DNA of 31,202 nucleotides. It comes from a virus. Positions 5,534-16,100 of the stretch are shown piece after piece (position 1 is the first letter of the stretch; each line of letters opens with the position of its first letter). The DNA is taken from the IMG/VR virus record IMGVR_UViG_3300030419_001896, positions 1 to 31,202 of that record; one strand, written 5' to 3'. Below the pieces are notes generated by a model. It had not been told where the DNA came from. It was given only the letters and a program-made list of their open reading frames with translations, and made no database searches. The position numbers and the translations under genes were made by a program.

Positions 5534-6016
5534 ATGGCTAAAATAAGTCTAAAAGATATTACGGAAAGTTCGGGTAGGCCATACCTCCCGAATGGTACAT
5601 ACACGCTACGCATTGTAGATGCAGAGCGTAGGCAATCGCAAAAAGGTAACGACATGGTTGCCATAGTTGCTGAAGTTGTTGAGCCTACTGAAGTCAACGG
5701 CCCTAGCGGTTTCGTTGAAGTTAGTGGTGTTCAAGTGCGAGACTACCCTCTGATTCCTTCTAGGAGTCTGAAGGAGTATCATAAGATCTTTGACTTACCA
5801 GATGAGTTTGATCTGGATGAGTACGATGAGATCGCAGGTGGGCTTAAGGGTAAAGCTTTCAAGGCTGTACTCTACACGAAATCTGAGGCTAGGATGGACG
5901 AGATCACGGGCGACCCCATGATTGACCCTATTACTGGACAACCTATAGCGAACTATCGCTATAACGTGGAGCGCAGGTTAGAAGCTGCCGAAGACCACGA
6001 TCTGTCTGGACTCTAG
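5534..6016 (+). CDS. single-stranded DNA-binding-like protein (DUF669-type OB fold)
   Basis: The 160-residue sequence has a pattern seen in phage SSB-like proteins of the DUF669 type. PNGTYTLRIVDAERRQSQKG, then NDMVAIVAEVVEP (residues 19-52), give an OB-fold-like beta core. A helical, acidic insert follows (YHKIFDLPDEFDLDEYDEI). A later strand region, GKAFKAVLYTKSEARMDEI, and an acidic C-terminal tail, EDHDLSGL, fit the tails that recruit replication partners in SSBs. It would coat single strands during replication and annealing. The start is the ATG at 5534 in an A/T-rich leader without a ribosome site, downstream of four hairpins, so translational control is likely. The SSB assignment rests on fold pattern and context. 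Confidence 0.75.
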   Translation: MAKISLKDITESSGRPYLPNGTYTLRIVDAERRQSQKGNDMVAIVAEVVEPTEVNGPSGFVEVSGVQVRDYPLIPSRSLKEYHKIFDLPDEFDLDEYDEIAGGLKGKAFKAVLYTKSEARMDEITGDPMIDPITGQPIANYRYNVERRLEAAEDHDLSGL

Positions 6017-6024
6017 TCTCTAAC

Positions 6025-6106
6025 GAGGTTTGCGGTATGGTGCGTGGAGAGATTCTGCGACAGGTTTACAACTGTGTTGTTCCCTTCTGAAACAAACGCA
6101 AGCCTC
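6025..6106 (+). ncRNA. structured leader element, copy 2 (micro-ORF inside a closing helix)
   Basis: GAGGTTTGCG (6025-6034) pairs with CGCAAGCCTC (6097-6106) over 10 pairs including one G-U. Inside are ATGGTG, a 6-bp hairpin CGTGGA/TCTGCG with a GAGAT loop (6043-6059), a hairpin ACAG/CTGT (6060-6075) and a bulged TTGTTC/GAACAA hairpin (6077-6095). The micro-ORF MVRGEILRQVYNCVVPF runs from 6037 to a TGA at 6088-6090. GAGG of the closing helix sits 8 bases before its ATG. CCTCACTT (6103-6110) ends 7 bases before the next gene's ATG at 6118. Every pair of the GAGAT hairpin differs from copy 1 (1188-1269), yet all still pair. Confidence 0.72.
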
Positions 6107-6117
6107 ACTTAAAGAAA

Positions 6118-6291
6118 ATGAAAACAAAACAAAAGTCGGATAGCAGGGTAAAGCGTTATTGCCCTTTTATGGTTCCCGAAGGTTTGCACCATAAGGTTAA
6201 GAAACGCGCAAAACAAAAACACTTGAGGCTCAACCAATACGTGCCTCTCCTATTAAATGCAGGTTTAAAAACAGAAGATGACAGTCATTGA
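6118..6291 (+). CDS. ribbon-helix-helix (Arc/CopG-like) DNA-binding protein
   Basis: This 57-residue basic protein contains a clear ribbon-helix-helix pattern. A short strand ending in FMVPEGLH is followed by the helix HKVKKRAKQKH, a turn at LRLNQY and the helix VPLLLNAGL. The family forms dimers that insert an antiparallel beta ribbon into the major groove, usually as transcriptional repressors. It starts 7 bases after structured leader copy 2, so its synthesis is probably controlled by that element. It overlaps the next gene by 14 bases. An autoregulator of the early module is a reasonable inference. The call comes from pattern alone, since the protein is short. Confidence 0.7.
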   Translation: MKTKQKSDSRVKRYCPFMVPEGLHHKVKKRAKQKHLRLNQYVPLLLNAGLKTEDDSH

Positions 6292-6544
6292 TCTATTAAA
6301 AGAAGAGTTGAACAGCTTGGCTCCTGACAAGGCACAGGATTGTGAAGCAGCGGTACATAGAATAAAGGATCTAATGGCAAAGATCTTGGTCGTAGGCTAC
6401 AAGGCTGGCTTCCGAGATGCTGCGTCGCTGATTTCAACCTATGCTGATGATCGCTTCGTAGACAACAAGGATTACAACAAGGAGTCTGAAGAGATCGCTA
6501 CAGAGAAGCTCATGGAGTTAAAGCTTCCAACCGATGCGGCATAA
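6278..6544 (+). CDS. acidic helical hypothetical protein upstream of DNA polymerase
   Basis: This 88-residue acidic protein is predicted to be all helical (ELNSLAPDKAQDCEAAVHRI, AAVHRIKDLMAKILVVGY, ESEEIATEKLMEL). It has no recognisable motif. The start overlaps the ribbon-helix-helix gene by 14 bases, and the end overlaps the polymerase gene by 11, so the three are probably translated together. A role as a polymerase or regulator partner is possible, with no direct support. Confidence 0.7.
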   Translation: MTVIDLLKEELNSLAPDKAQDCEAAVHRIKDLMAKILVVGYKAGFRDAASLISTYADDRFVDNKDYNKESEEIATEKLMELKLPTDAA

Positions 6545-8921
6545 GCCAACAGAAAACTACTCTGGCTTAACTGTTGTCATCGACACGCCCTCGCGGTTTG
6601 ACCGTTCCGTTCTTATGAGCGGTTACGCGGGGGCGTTTTTCGATTCTACACTTGCAGTTAATCGGAACTCCTGTGATTTGCGTACGCTATCCACCATGAA
6701 TGCTGGGTTGCTACCGGACACCAAGGTTGTTTTATTGCTTGGGCGTAAGTCTTTGCATAGATACAAACCCGGCGTTGGCCTTGATGAACAGAGAGGAAAC
6801 CCTTGGAGTGAAGAGGGTATAACCTACCTTGCATCCTATATGCCACAAGATGCCTATGACCGTAAGAATTATTTCAACCCTAACGAAGAGTATGTAAGCG
6901 GTAGTGATGATGATAAAGTAACACACGGCAGAACCAAAAGACAGAACTGGAGGTTCTGGTTGCGTAAGGATTTACGCAAGGCGTGTCGCTACTTGCTGGT
7001 AAGACCTAAGTTGGCAGAAGTGGGTGAGGTTATTTATCCTAGGCTGGAGGATGTTGTTGAAGACCTTACACAAACTAAAGGTAAGGATTTGTTCTTTGAC
7101 GTAGAGACTGCCAGCGATCTTACACTAACCTGCTTTGGTTATGGCTGGGATTCCAAGACAGCTATCTGCGTTCCCATGTACGAAATTCCGCGTCAAGCCT
7201 ACTACTATGGCGGTAAGGGTACAGCAAAGATTTTAAGAGCCTTGGCGGTGGCATTCCGTGACAATACGGTAGTAATCCACAATGCCATGTTTGACCTGTT
7301 TGTCATGGCCTACAAATACGGGATACCCTACCCCCGCAAAGTCTACGATACGATGCTCTCCCATCATCGACTGTATCCAGAAGTGGAAAAATCCCTAGGC
7401 CACTGTATATCGCTTTATACAGATCGTGAGTACCACAAAAACGAAGGCGTCTTTGAACCGCGCAACCAGCAACAGATACTTTCCCTCTACCACTACAACG
7501 CCAAGGATGTAATCAGTCTTGCCCTGCTAAAACCAAAACTCGAACTTCACGCCAAGCAACTCTACGCAGAAGAAAGCATCCAACAGGTAAACGACAGCAT
7601 CACACCGTACCTGACTGCCATCTATCAAGGACTCAACTACAACAAACAAGACTTGGATGCCAAGATAATTGCCAACACAAGATACTGCGCTCAACTCTCA
7701 CGGATGCTTAAGCTTCTCGTAGGCTACGAACTTAATCCCAATAGTCCCAAGCAAGTGTCCAATTATCTGTACAATTGTATGTTGTACAAGAAACCTGCGA
7801 AGGATTTAACGAATGAGAAAACCCTGTTGCAGCTACGGTTAAAGTATCCAAACCCTGTGCTTACAATTATATTAAAGTACCGTGAGGTAGCAAAGCAGTC
7901 AGGCCAGTTAAAGTTTCCACCATACGTTCCGCGTGGCACAACCAAGGAAAGAATTACTACATCCTACAACTTGGCTGGCACAACCACGTTTAGACTGGCC
8001 TCCAAAAGATTACTTGGTCGCTGGGGTACAAACGTGCAAAACTTTCCTAAAGGTTTACGTAAGCTTTTTATTCCAGATGACGGTAAGGTATTTGTTCAAG
8101 TTGACCAATCAGGTGCAGAGGCACTTGTTGTTTCTTACCTGTGTACTGAAGGTAACTTTCGCAATCTTTTTCTACACGGTATTAAAAGTCACGTGTATGT
8201 TGCCCTTCGTCTTTTTGCCGAGGTGTGGTCTGCAGAGCTGGGTTACTCAGTGGATGATTTCTGTAATGCGCCGATTGCCGAGGTTACTAAACTGCGAGGC
8301 TGGTCAGAACTCGACCGTTTAATAAAGTCTAGCGATAACTGGAGTGCAGAAAAGCGTTACTACTTCATAGCCAAGATGGTATGCCATGCCAGTAACTACG
8401 GTATGAAGCCGCCAACATTTAGAGTAAACCTACTCCAGAAATCAGAGGGTAAAGTTTCTATATCCATGCCAGAAGCCAAGCGTTTCCTTAACACCTACCA
8501 CGATCTCTTCCCTGAGATACGCCGTTGGCACATGGAGACTATAAACAATCTACGCCGTGAGGGTATTCTTCGTAACCTGTTCGGATACCCGCGTGTGTTC
8601 ACGGCTAACATAGAGGAATCTATGTACAAGGAGGCCTACGCGTTCGTACCTCAATCAACCGTAGGAACAATAACAAACATCACGTTTACTGAAATGCAAA
8701 AGAAAATAGAAAACACCGATGATCCACTATCTTCCATGAATGTGGATATACTACAGAACAACCATGATAGCGTTTTGTTGCAATGTCCAGCGGAACACGC
8801 AGACTATGTATCAAAAGAGACTATAGCTGTAATGAATTGTAAGCTTGTATCACCACGGGGTGAACAGTTTTCGATGAAGAGCGAGGCTTGTGTTGGAGAT
8901 ACATGGGGAGGTGTAGCGTGA
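6534..8921 (+). CDS. polA: family A DNA polymerase with 3'-5' exonuclease
   Basis: This 795-residue replicative polymerase has an intact exonuclease domain: FDVETA (D189, E191), HNAMFD (N250, D254) and YNAKD (Y321, D325). Polymerase motif A is VDQSGAEALV (D524, with the steric-gate-type Glu five residues on). Motif B is AKMVCHASNYG (K614, Y622, G623). Motif C is NNHDSV (D745), with Ser in place of the usual Glu after the catalytic Asp. The O-helix residue equivalent to Phe762 of E. coli Pol I is His618. No 5'-3' nuclease or DnaJ-like insert was seen. About 180 N-terminal residues precede the exonuclease and are unassigned. It overlaps the upstream gene by 11 bases and is followed by the helicase-like ATPase. 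Confidence 0.95.
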   Translation: MRHKPTENYSGLTVVIDTPSRFDRSVLMSGYAGAFFDSTLAVNRNSCDLRTLSTMNAGLLPDTKVVLLLGRKSLHRYKPGVGLDEQRGNPWSEEGITYLASYMPQDAYDRKNYFNPNEEYVSGSDDDKVTHGRTKRQNWRFWLRKDLRKACRYLLVRPKLAEVGEVIYPRLEDVVEDLTQTKGKDLFFDVETASDLTLTCFGYGWDSKTAICVPMYEIPRQAYYYGGKGTAKILRALAVAFRDNTVVIHNAMFDLFVMAYKYGIPYPRKVYDTMLSHHRLYPEVEKSLGHCISLYTDREYHKNEGVFEPRNQQQILSLYHYNAKDVISLALLKPKLELHAKQLYAEESIQQVNDSITPYLTAIYQGLNYNKQDLDAKIIANTRYCAQLSRMLKLLVGYELNPNSPKQVSNYLYNCMLYKKPAKDLTNEKTLLQLRLKYPNPVLTIILKYREVAKQSGQLKFPPYVPRGTTKERITTSYNLAGTTTFRLASKRLLGRWGTNVQNFPKGLRKLFIPDDGKVFVQVDQSGAEALVVSYLCTEGNFRNLFLHGIKSHVYVALRLFAEVWSAELGYSVDDFCNAPIAEVTKLRGWSELDRLIKSSDNWSAEKRYYFIAKMVCHASNYGMKPPTFRVNLLQKSEGKVSISMPEAKRFLNTYHDLFPEIRRWHMETINNLRREGILRNLFGYPRVFTANIEESMYKEAYAFVPQSTVGTITNITFTEMQKKIENTDDPLSSMNVDILQNNHDSVLLQCPAEHADYVSKETIAVMNCKLVSPRGEQFSMKSEACVGDTWGGVA

Positions 8922-10126
8922 CGATGCGGGACAACTGGCGGCTATACCTTGAAGACCTTGAATCCCCAGACCTCTACATAGACTGGGGATTTTACTTTCT
9001 AATAAGTAGTTGCCTACAGCGTAGAGTATGGACTTCGCAGGGTATTAACGCAATCTACCCTAACCTGTTCATGCTACTGGTAGGCCCACCTGCTTGCGGT
9101 AAGAGTCGTCTCATCTCAATGGTTTCCGACATACTGCAAGATAAGGAACTGTTGATAATGAGTAAGGATAAGAAACATACAGCACCGATATTTCCCTACG
9201 CAGCAGACAGCATTACAGCCGAGGCTCTTAGTCAATACCTAGCTCAGGAGTGTACAAAAATATTCCAGAGAGAGGATGGTTCGGATTATATCCACGCATC
9301 CTGTACCATGCTGGTTGAGGAACTCGGAGTCTTCCTAAAGAAACGCACAGAAGATACTGTCAATATGCTTAACCAACTCTACGATGCGCGTAACTATCGT
9401 TATTATACAAAGGCAAAGGGTAAAGATAATGTACAAAACGTGTGCCTATCGCTTGTGGCAGGTACAACTCCATCGTTTATCCGCGAGTGCTTTAACGAGA
9501 ACCTTATATCCCAAGGCTTCACCTCACGCTTTGTCGTAGTCTATCAAGAACAACCAAGGTTTCTGCGACAGTTCACAGGCTTTGAAGATAAGCACATGAA
9601 AGCTAGGGCAGAGCTGGTTCAGCACGTAAAGAAACTATCCAAACGTTGTGGGCCTATACCCATGTCGGAAGAGTGTGCAGCTTACCACAAGGAACGTTAC
9701 GAAAGCGGTTCGTACATCAACAACAGAATTAACAGTAGTCCAAAGCTGGATATGTACTATGCTAGAAAGAATATTCATCTACAAAAACTGGCTTTGGCAA
9801 TACAGATGGGCAAGCTTGCAGAGTCGAAAGAGATTGATGTAGATTCATTCAAACAAGCGGAGAAGTTTATTGCTGAAACAGAAATCTTTATGCACCTCAG
9901 TTACGATCTAACAGGACGTAACGTGATTCACGAATTTACACGAAAGCTTAGTGACTATATAAACAGTAAGCCAGAAGGAGTTTCCCATAAAAGAGTATGG
10001 CTGGATTGGCACAGTGATTTAAAGAAAGACGAGCTGGAAGCAGCCTTGGAGTTCTTGCTTCAGACGGATCAAATTGTTGCGGCAAAGCAAAAAGGTAAGT
10101 TAGTCTACCTGCCGAAGGGTAGTTAG
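8918..10126 (+). CDS. DUF3987-like replicative helicase/primase-associated ATPase
   Basis: The protein resembles phage DUF3987-type ATPases. It opens with NWRLYLEDLESPDLYIDWGF and LQRRVWTSQGINAIYPN, then Walker A GPPACGKS (residues 56-63), an acidic Walker B VEE (E134, E135), and the segment GFTSRFVVVYQE typical of the family. The C-terminus (DELEAALEFLLQTDQIVAAK) looks like a small winged helix. It probably unwinds or loads at the fork with the neighbouring polymerase. I chose the GTG at 8918 because it forms GTGA with the polymerase stop and lies six bases after a GGAGG. The ATG at 8924 is the alternative. Its stop is one base from the stop of the convergent 2158-residue gene. Confidence 0.82.
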   Translation: MTMRDNWRLYLEDLESPDLYIDWGFYFLISSCLQRRVWTSQGINAIYPNLFMLLVGPPACGKSRLISMVSDILQDKELLIMSKDKKHTAPIFPYAADSITAEALSQYLAQECTKIFQREDGSDYIHASCTMLVEELGVFLKKRTEDTVNMLNQLYDARNYRYYTKAKGKDNVQNVCLSLVAGTTPSFIRECFNENLISQGFTSRFVVVYQEQPRFLRQFTGFEDKHMKARAELVQHVKKLSKRCGPIPMSEECAAYHKERYESGSYINNRINSSPKLDMYYARKNIHLQKLALAIQMGKLAESKEIDVDSFKQAEKFIAETEIFMHLSYDLTGRNVIHEFTRKLSDYINSKPEGVSHKRVWLDWHSDLKKDELEAALEFLLQTDQIVAAKQKGKLVYLPKGS

Positions 10127-10127
10127 C

Positions 10128-13100
10128 TTATCTGCCATAACCTTTCTCTGCAAGGAATCCCGGTAAACTTTCATGTATAAGATTTTTGCGTTTGTTAGCT
10201 AAAAGGGTATCGCGCTCTTCTTGCCTTATAATATCCCTAACAGCATCCTTGCTTCTAACTCTGGCTGTAAAGTCTGCAAACTTACGGGCTTCTCTTTTAG
10301 AGTAAAGGTCGTCTCCAGCAGGGGAAATGTTTTCAGGTTTTGCATAACCTTGTTGCAACAGGCTCGTAAATCTATTCGGGTCTGGCTTACCTTGAACTAA
10401 AGACCGTTTCCAAACACTCTCCAAAAATGGCCTTACATTTTCTTCCATATCAGATTGTGTTGTAGAATATTTAAAAGCTGTGGCGGGTACTTTTTCATAG
10501 CGGTCAAGATTCTGAAACCAACCTGCTGTATGTTCCCCACGATGCAACCTGTTAAAAACCCTAAGATTGCGCTTTAACTTGTCACGATTAAACTCAGCGG
10601 AACGTTCTTTAAAGTAAGATGTGTCCAATGCTTTATCAACACCTCTAGCTGTACTTGAACTGGCTAATATTTGATTCCTAGCTATACGTAAAGTTTGATT
10701 AAGATTTGTAAGCACATCTTCAGTTAAACGTAGAACTGCTTTGGGGTTGGCCATCTCACCTGAGCGCAGGTATGAAAACAAACTCTTTGCCAAGCCTTTG
10801 TCTAAAAGCAAAGCTTCCAACGCAGGGAAAGTTACAGCAGAAACATCTTCAAGACCTGCTTTTTTCGTACGGAACATACGTACAGTATCGTTAGCCAAAC
10901 CGGAAAGAACACCGAAATAACCACTAACATTAGCCAGATGCATTGCATGATAAATAAACTCTTCGTAAGCGGCATCAGATTCAAAAAGTTCTGACGTTGA
11001 AGGCTCGTAGCTTTCCTTGGCATTAACCATATTGGATAGTTCAATCAGCAAAGCACCCTCCACAGCAGAACCCAGCGTAGCTTTTATAAAAGGCTTGAAG
11101 TCTCGCTCAGTTTTTATCGGCATGACAACATCCTTTAAGTAACGGTTAAATTTTTCAACAGACCAACGAGATAGGGATAGAAAGTAACTGGACTTGCCTC
11201 TAATCATTGCCGATGGAACACCGCGCACACCGTACGTACCTTGGTTAACGTCAACCCAAGCCGTCGCAAGCTTGTGAAGGTCGGCTTCTGTCATGGATTC
11301 AGGATTTTTACGTAGCCTACTAATATCCACATCACCTACACGACCCATTGTAGCAAGCACCCGCTTAATGTGGGGGCTGTCACTTGCGCTGTTGACGTAG
11401 CTACGCATCAACAGCTTGCCTAGGTTAAACTGTATTGCACGTGTACCTCGCTCAAACAATTCACGACCAGAGTATTTTTGCGAAAAGTCTGCAACGACAG
11501 CCATAGCATCTGCTGCACGATCTACACTATCATGTGCGAATTCTATCTGAGAGATTGGGTTGGATCTATTTGCACCAGCTTTATGACTTTGCTTCCATGC
11601 ATCCTGTAAGTTTGTAAAAGACTTAAGAATCAAAGGCCAGTCTGACGTTTGCATATAAATATTTGCGTTCTTAAATGAATCAACAGTATCACGAATGCCT
11701 GACATGGTTCCAAGCCACCAAGAAGTTACCAGCCTGTTAGCACGTAGAATGTTTATATCCCAATCTGTATGAAAACCTGCATGAGTTTCGTCAAGATTAC
11801 GGAATGTTTTTTCCGCTCGACTACCGTAGGCTGCGTCAACGTCATCACCGAAGATTTCCTTTAACGTAGGTGTTCTAGGTTTGCTAATATCATCTTCAGG
11901 CTCAAGAGGTCTGTGTGTAAAGTTACCTTCTTGATCGGGCAAGTTACGTATAGCCCTCATAACATGGTCATCTTCTATCTGCGTAAACCATGCCATGTCT
12001 TTTGAAAATCTACCAATATAACGCTGCGCTCTTACAAAAGGATCGGGGTCTACCAAATCTGGCGGCATCAACATACCTTCTGTTTTTCTTAACGCATTAA
12101 ACTTGGACGCAGTTGTAAGATCAACAGTCTCACCTGTGGTTTTAATGTAACTATCTTTGTTGCCCAAGACTGCGATATACTCTGCAAGGTCATTACGCAA
12201 CTCATCTTCAAGGCCCGGTTTTGGTGTACGCTGCTTTATCCAAAAGTTTATAATCTTATCTTGTAGGTCTTTCCCTTCCTTGGTGTGCGCCTTGTCTTTC
12301 AAGATCGAAGTCGCATCTCGACTAAGCATAAACGGATCATAGTAACCTTCCTGTACTTCTTTAGGCTCTCTCCAATGATCGCCAACTTTTTGTTTAGGCC
12401 CGTTAGCTATATGCTCATCCCTAGTCTGTACATATAAAGTATCCAGTTCTTTGTTTGCGTCACTAAGCTTACGAGAACCTATAACCATAGAGTGTAACTT
12501 CTGGTACTCTGTGTTATACTGACGCATAAACTCGTTATCTACCTCCTTGTAATTTTTCTTAACCAACCTCCGCAGTGTTCTGTACTGACCGAGCAATTCT
12601 CTCTCTTGTCTAGAAAGATTCATCTCTTTCATACGCATGACTAACGGCTCGGCAAACCTGTGAACATAACGTCTGGCTATTAACTCAAGCCTGTTATGTG
12701 CGTCTCTGGCATACAACGCCATGTTTTTGGTTGCGTCTGTAATTTCAGAATTCTGTAAACCTTTAAACGGCCTTATCAGTAACTGATCTGTTTCAGCCGC
12801 AGCATATTGAATTAAGCGAAGCCAGCTTACAGGATTGTACCAAGCGCGATCTTTAAGCCCGCCCGATAAAACCTGCCGGTCAGGGTCAAAGCTTTCTAGA
12901 TTTGTACCAAACTTATCAAAAGTTTCTGTCATGTGTCTGGCATGGTTACGGCCAGCAGCAAAGAGGAAGCCCTCGTCCGGTACGGTACGTTCGCCACGAG
13001 CTTCTTGGTATTTTATACTCTCACGACGGCTAAAGCGTTGACTTAACGGTATAACTTCATTTGTTTCTTTATCACGAACCACAGGGTCAGCGGATTTAAT

Positions 13101-16100
13101 CTGGTTTTCGTGGAACAACATATAAGACTTTTGTAAGTCACTTTTGCTAAGGTCAAAGTATGTATCGCCTTCCTTAACCATTTCAAATTTGTTTTGGTAG
13201 CTTATAGAATCATAGCCGTGCTTCTTTAAAATATTAGCTACTTCTAATATACGTTTTTTATTAGACCAATCTTCTGCTGTGGCTGTACCAGCACCTATCT
13301 TAACCCAGTCATCATCAGTAATAGGTTTCTTTACGCCTTCAACTAGAGCGTCCTCTAATTCTTGCAGTTCTTTTGAGATAGCAGTTAGCTTTTTGTGTTC
13401 AGCCATAGTAGCTATTGCGTTCTGCTCTGATCCTTTGGCTAGTAGAACTTTCGTAGCTTTTTTACTTACGAGCGATTCTAAAGCACTTACATCCCAGCCG
13501 GGGGTGTCTTGAAGATGTAGAGGATTCCCAACCTTGGCGTATACATTGAGTACGTTAGTACCCAAACTTTCAGGTCGAGCTGCAATAGCTTCCGCTGTGC
13601 TGGGTAAATCACCCATCAATTCTGATACATCCACAGCTTTTCCAGATATACGTTCTGCAACTTTTGGATGTAGTGTAACATGAACTAAGCCTACTTCTGG
13701 ACGACGCAAACCTCGATGACCACCAACTTTATCGTAATCAAAGACATCAAACTCAGCCTTAGATGGCGTACCATGAAAAGCTCTAACATTATAACCGCTA
13801 AGTTTTGCAGCTTGTTCTGTTAAGGATCTTAAAGCCTGTGTATCATTCTCACTAAGCGCACGTTCATAGGCTGCGTCTACTTCTTGAAATTTTAAACCTG
13901 CATCTTGACCTGCCTGTTTTATGCTACCACGCGCACGGGCTACTTGGTCAGGATCTACATCAGTAGGCCTTTCACCCATCCCAAGAGTTTTTCTTAGCTC
14001 TGCAAATAATTCGTTTCCACGATCTTCTGAAACAACCTCCTCACCTTTAGAGTTGTAGCGTTTCTTTTCCTCTTGAAACTTTAAATTTTTCCACGGATCA
14101 TCAACTCCAACACGTGAAATAGCTGAACCGGCAAGCACAGGTCTGCCAGCTTTTACGTCCTCCATTAACTGTTCTTTTGCAGCTCTTCGTTCTGAAACCA
14201 TCGAAGCTTTTTGTGTCTCTGACATACGGGCCAGTTGGCTTTCACTAAGTTCTGAAAGTTTCGGTACGCCACGAGTACCAAGAAAACCATCCATAAGTTC
14301 GCTCTGGAAAATAAATGGATGATCGCGTTCGTATTTAATCAACAGGTAATCCTTAAGTTCTTTTGATGTAAGCTGTCTGCCGAACTTGTCTTTCCAACGA
14401 AGACGGGCTTCTCGTAAAAGTTCCTTGAAGGTAGCTTCTTTTCTTCTGGCTATTCTGGCAGCCATAGCTCTACCTAAAAACTCAACACCACGTTCTTCCG
14501 TATCAAAAAGCTTAATAAAATCATCTCTAAGTTTTTGATCCTTGGGGTTTGTTGAGTATTGGAGATCGTCCAAGAAATTATGAAAGCCTTCATGGGCTAT
14601 TGTATCATCACCCATACGCCTTGGGTCAAAACCTACAGTGCGCGTATCGTACGCAGCAAATCCCGCTTTCGTACTACCTTCCAAGTGTATGCGACTTGCA
14701 GCCTCCTCAAGATTGAAACCACGAACCAATGCAAGTTTAGCTAATTGTAAAACTACCCCCATATTAAGTGGCGGCAGCTCTTTGATTTTTCCTGTAGCTA
14801 ACTTGTGTTCACGCTCAAGCCTGAGTCTGGCATCTTCTGCAAGCTTTTGTACACCCCTAACGTGATCCTCAAATTGCCGACGAATCTTTTTTGCACCTGC
14901 CTTGCTTACATGAAACCACTCGACGCTGCCGTCAGGTGCTTGCGAAGCTCGCTGAAAATTACCATCGTCATCCATACGCACACCCAGAAATTGTGAAACC
15001 TCACCTGTTTCTGGATCTCTAATAATACCCTCTCTTAAACCTGCTGGCTCCCATACATCTAATCTTTCGTGCAACGGCTCCCCATTGCGATCTACAATTC
15101 TTTGACTCGCCTCTTTAGGAACCAACACGCTTTTAACTTTACGCGGTCTTCCTGTTATAGGATCAAGAATCTCCGTAACTTTCGCCTGACCAGCAAATAG
15201 TTTCTTAATTGCAGACTTTTCGGCAGGGATCATACTGTCAGAAATATCTGCAAGCTGGCTTTCGGCCTTTTTTATACTCTTCTCTAGTTTGTTAACTTTA
15301 GTTTGCGCTGCTTGTATAGGTTTTTGCGGTGGTCGATAGCTGTGTAACCGACTCGACCAAACAGATTCGGGTGCATTCTTTGCTGCGTTTAGTTCATCAG
15401 TAGCCTTTGCCAACTCTGCTAAGTCATTGTTTAGTTTTTGTTTTATCTCTGCTTCCTTAGCCGCTCCAGTACCGTAAGTTTCTCTTACAACTTGTGGCGT
15501 AACGCCCTGCGCTGCGGCAACTTCTTCTAAAGTTAGCGGCACATGACCAATACCCGCTCCTCTTGTGCCACCAACACCACCCAAAGCTTGCGCTGCTGGG
15601 CCGGGTTTTAATGGATCAAGAATACCAACTCCGCGAGTTACCTCCATATCAATAGCGAAGGCTAAGTTGGAATCTGTTGGTGTCGCTGCGTTTTCTACAA
15701 TACCAACCTTAGTACCAGCGTCACCTGAGTAAGTCTTGCCTTGGTTGTACAGACTGTAAACCCGTGTTTCCAAGGCATCACTATAAGCAGCACCTGTTGG
15801 TAAAGGCTCTGCCCACAAGTTAAAAACTTTGCTTGGCTCATCTGGCTTAAACCAAGAACCTTTTGTTCGCATGGCTGCTCGCTCTTGGCCTCTTTTAACA
15901 AGCTCATCCACACCTCTAGGTTTAAACGTGGGCTTCTGTAGTGTAGCACCTACGGTGGCAGCTAACCCTAATTTACCGGGATCGAAGTCTCCCGCAGTAA
16001 TTTGTCTGGCACCCTCTATTGCTGTGTCAAGCCCTGCACCGTAAAGTGATTGCTTCAAAGCTTGTTCTGTAGCTGGCTCCAAACCCCTAGCCCCTACAAC

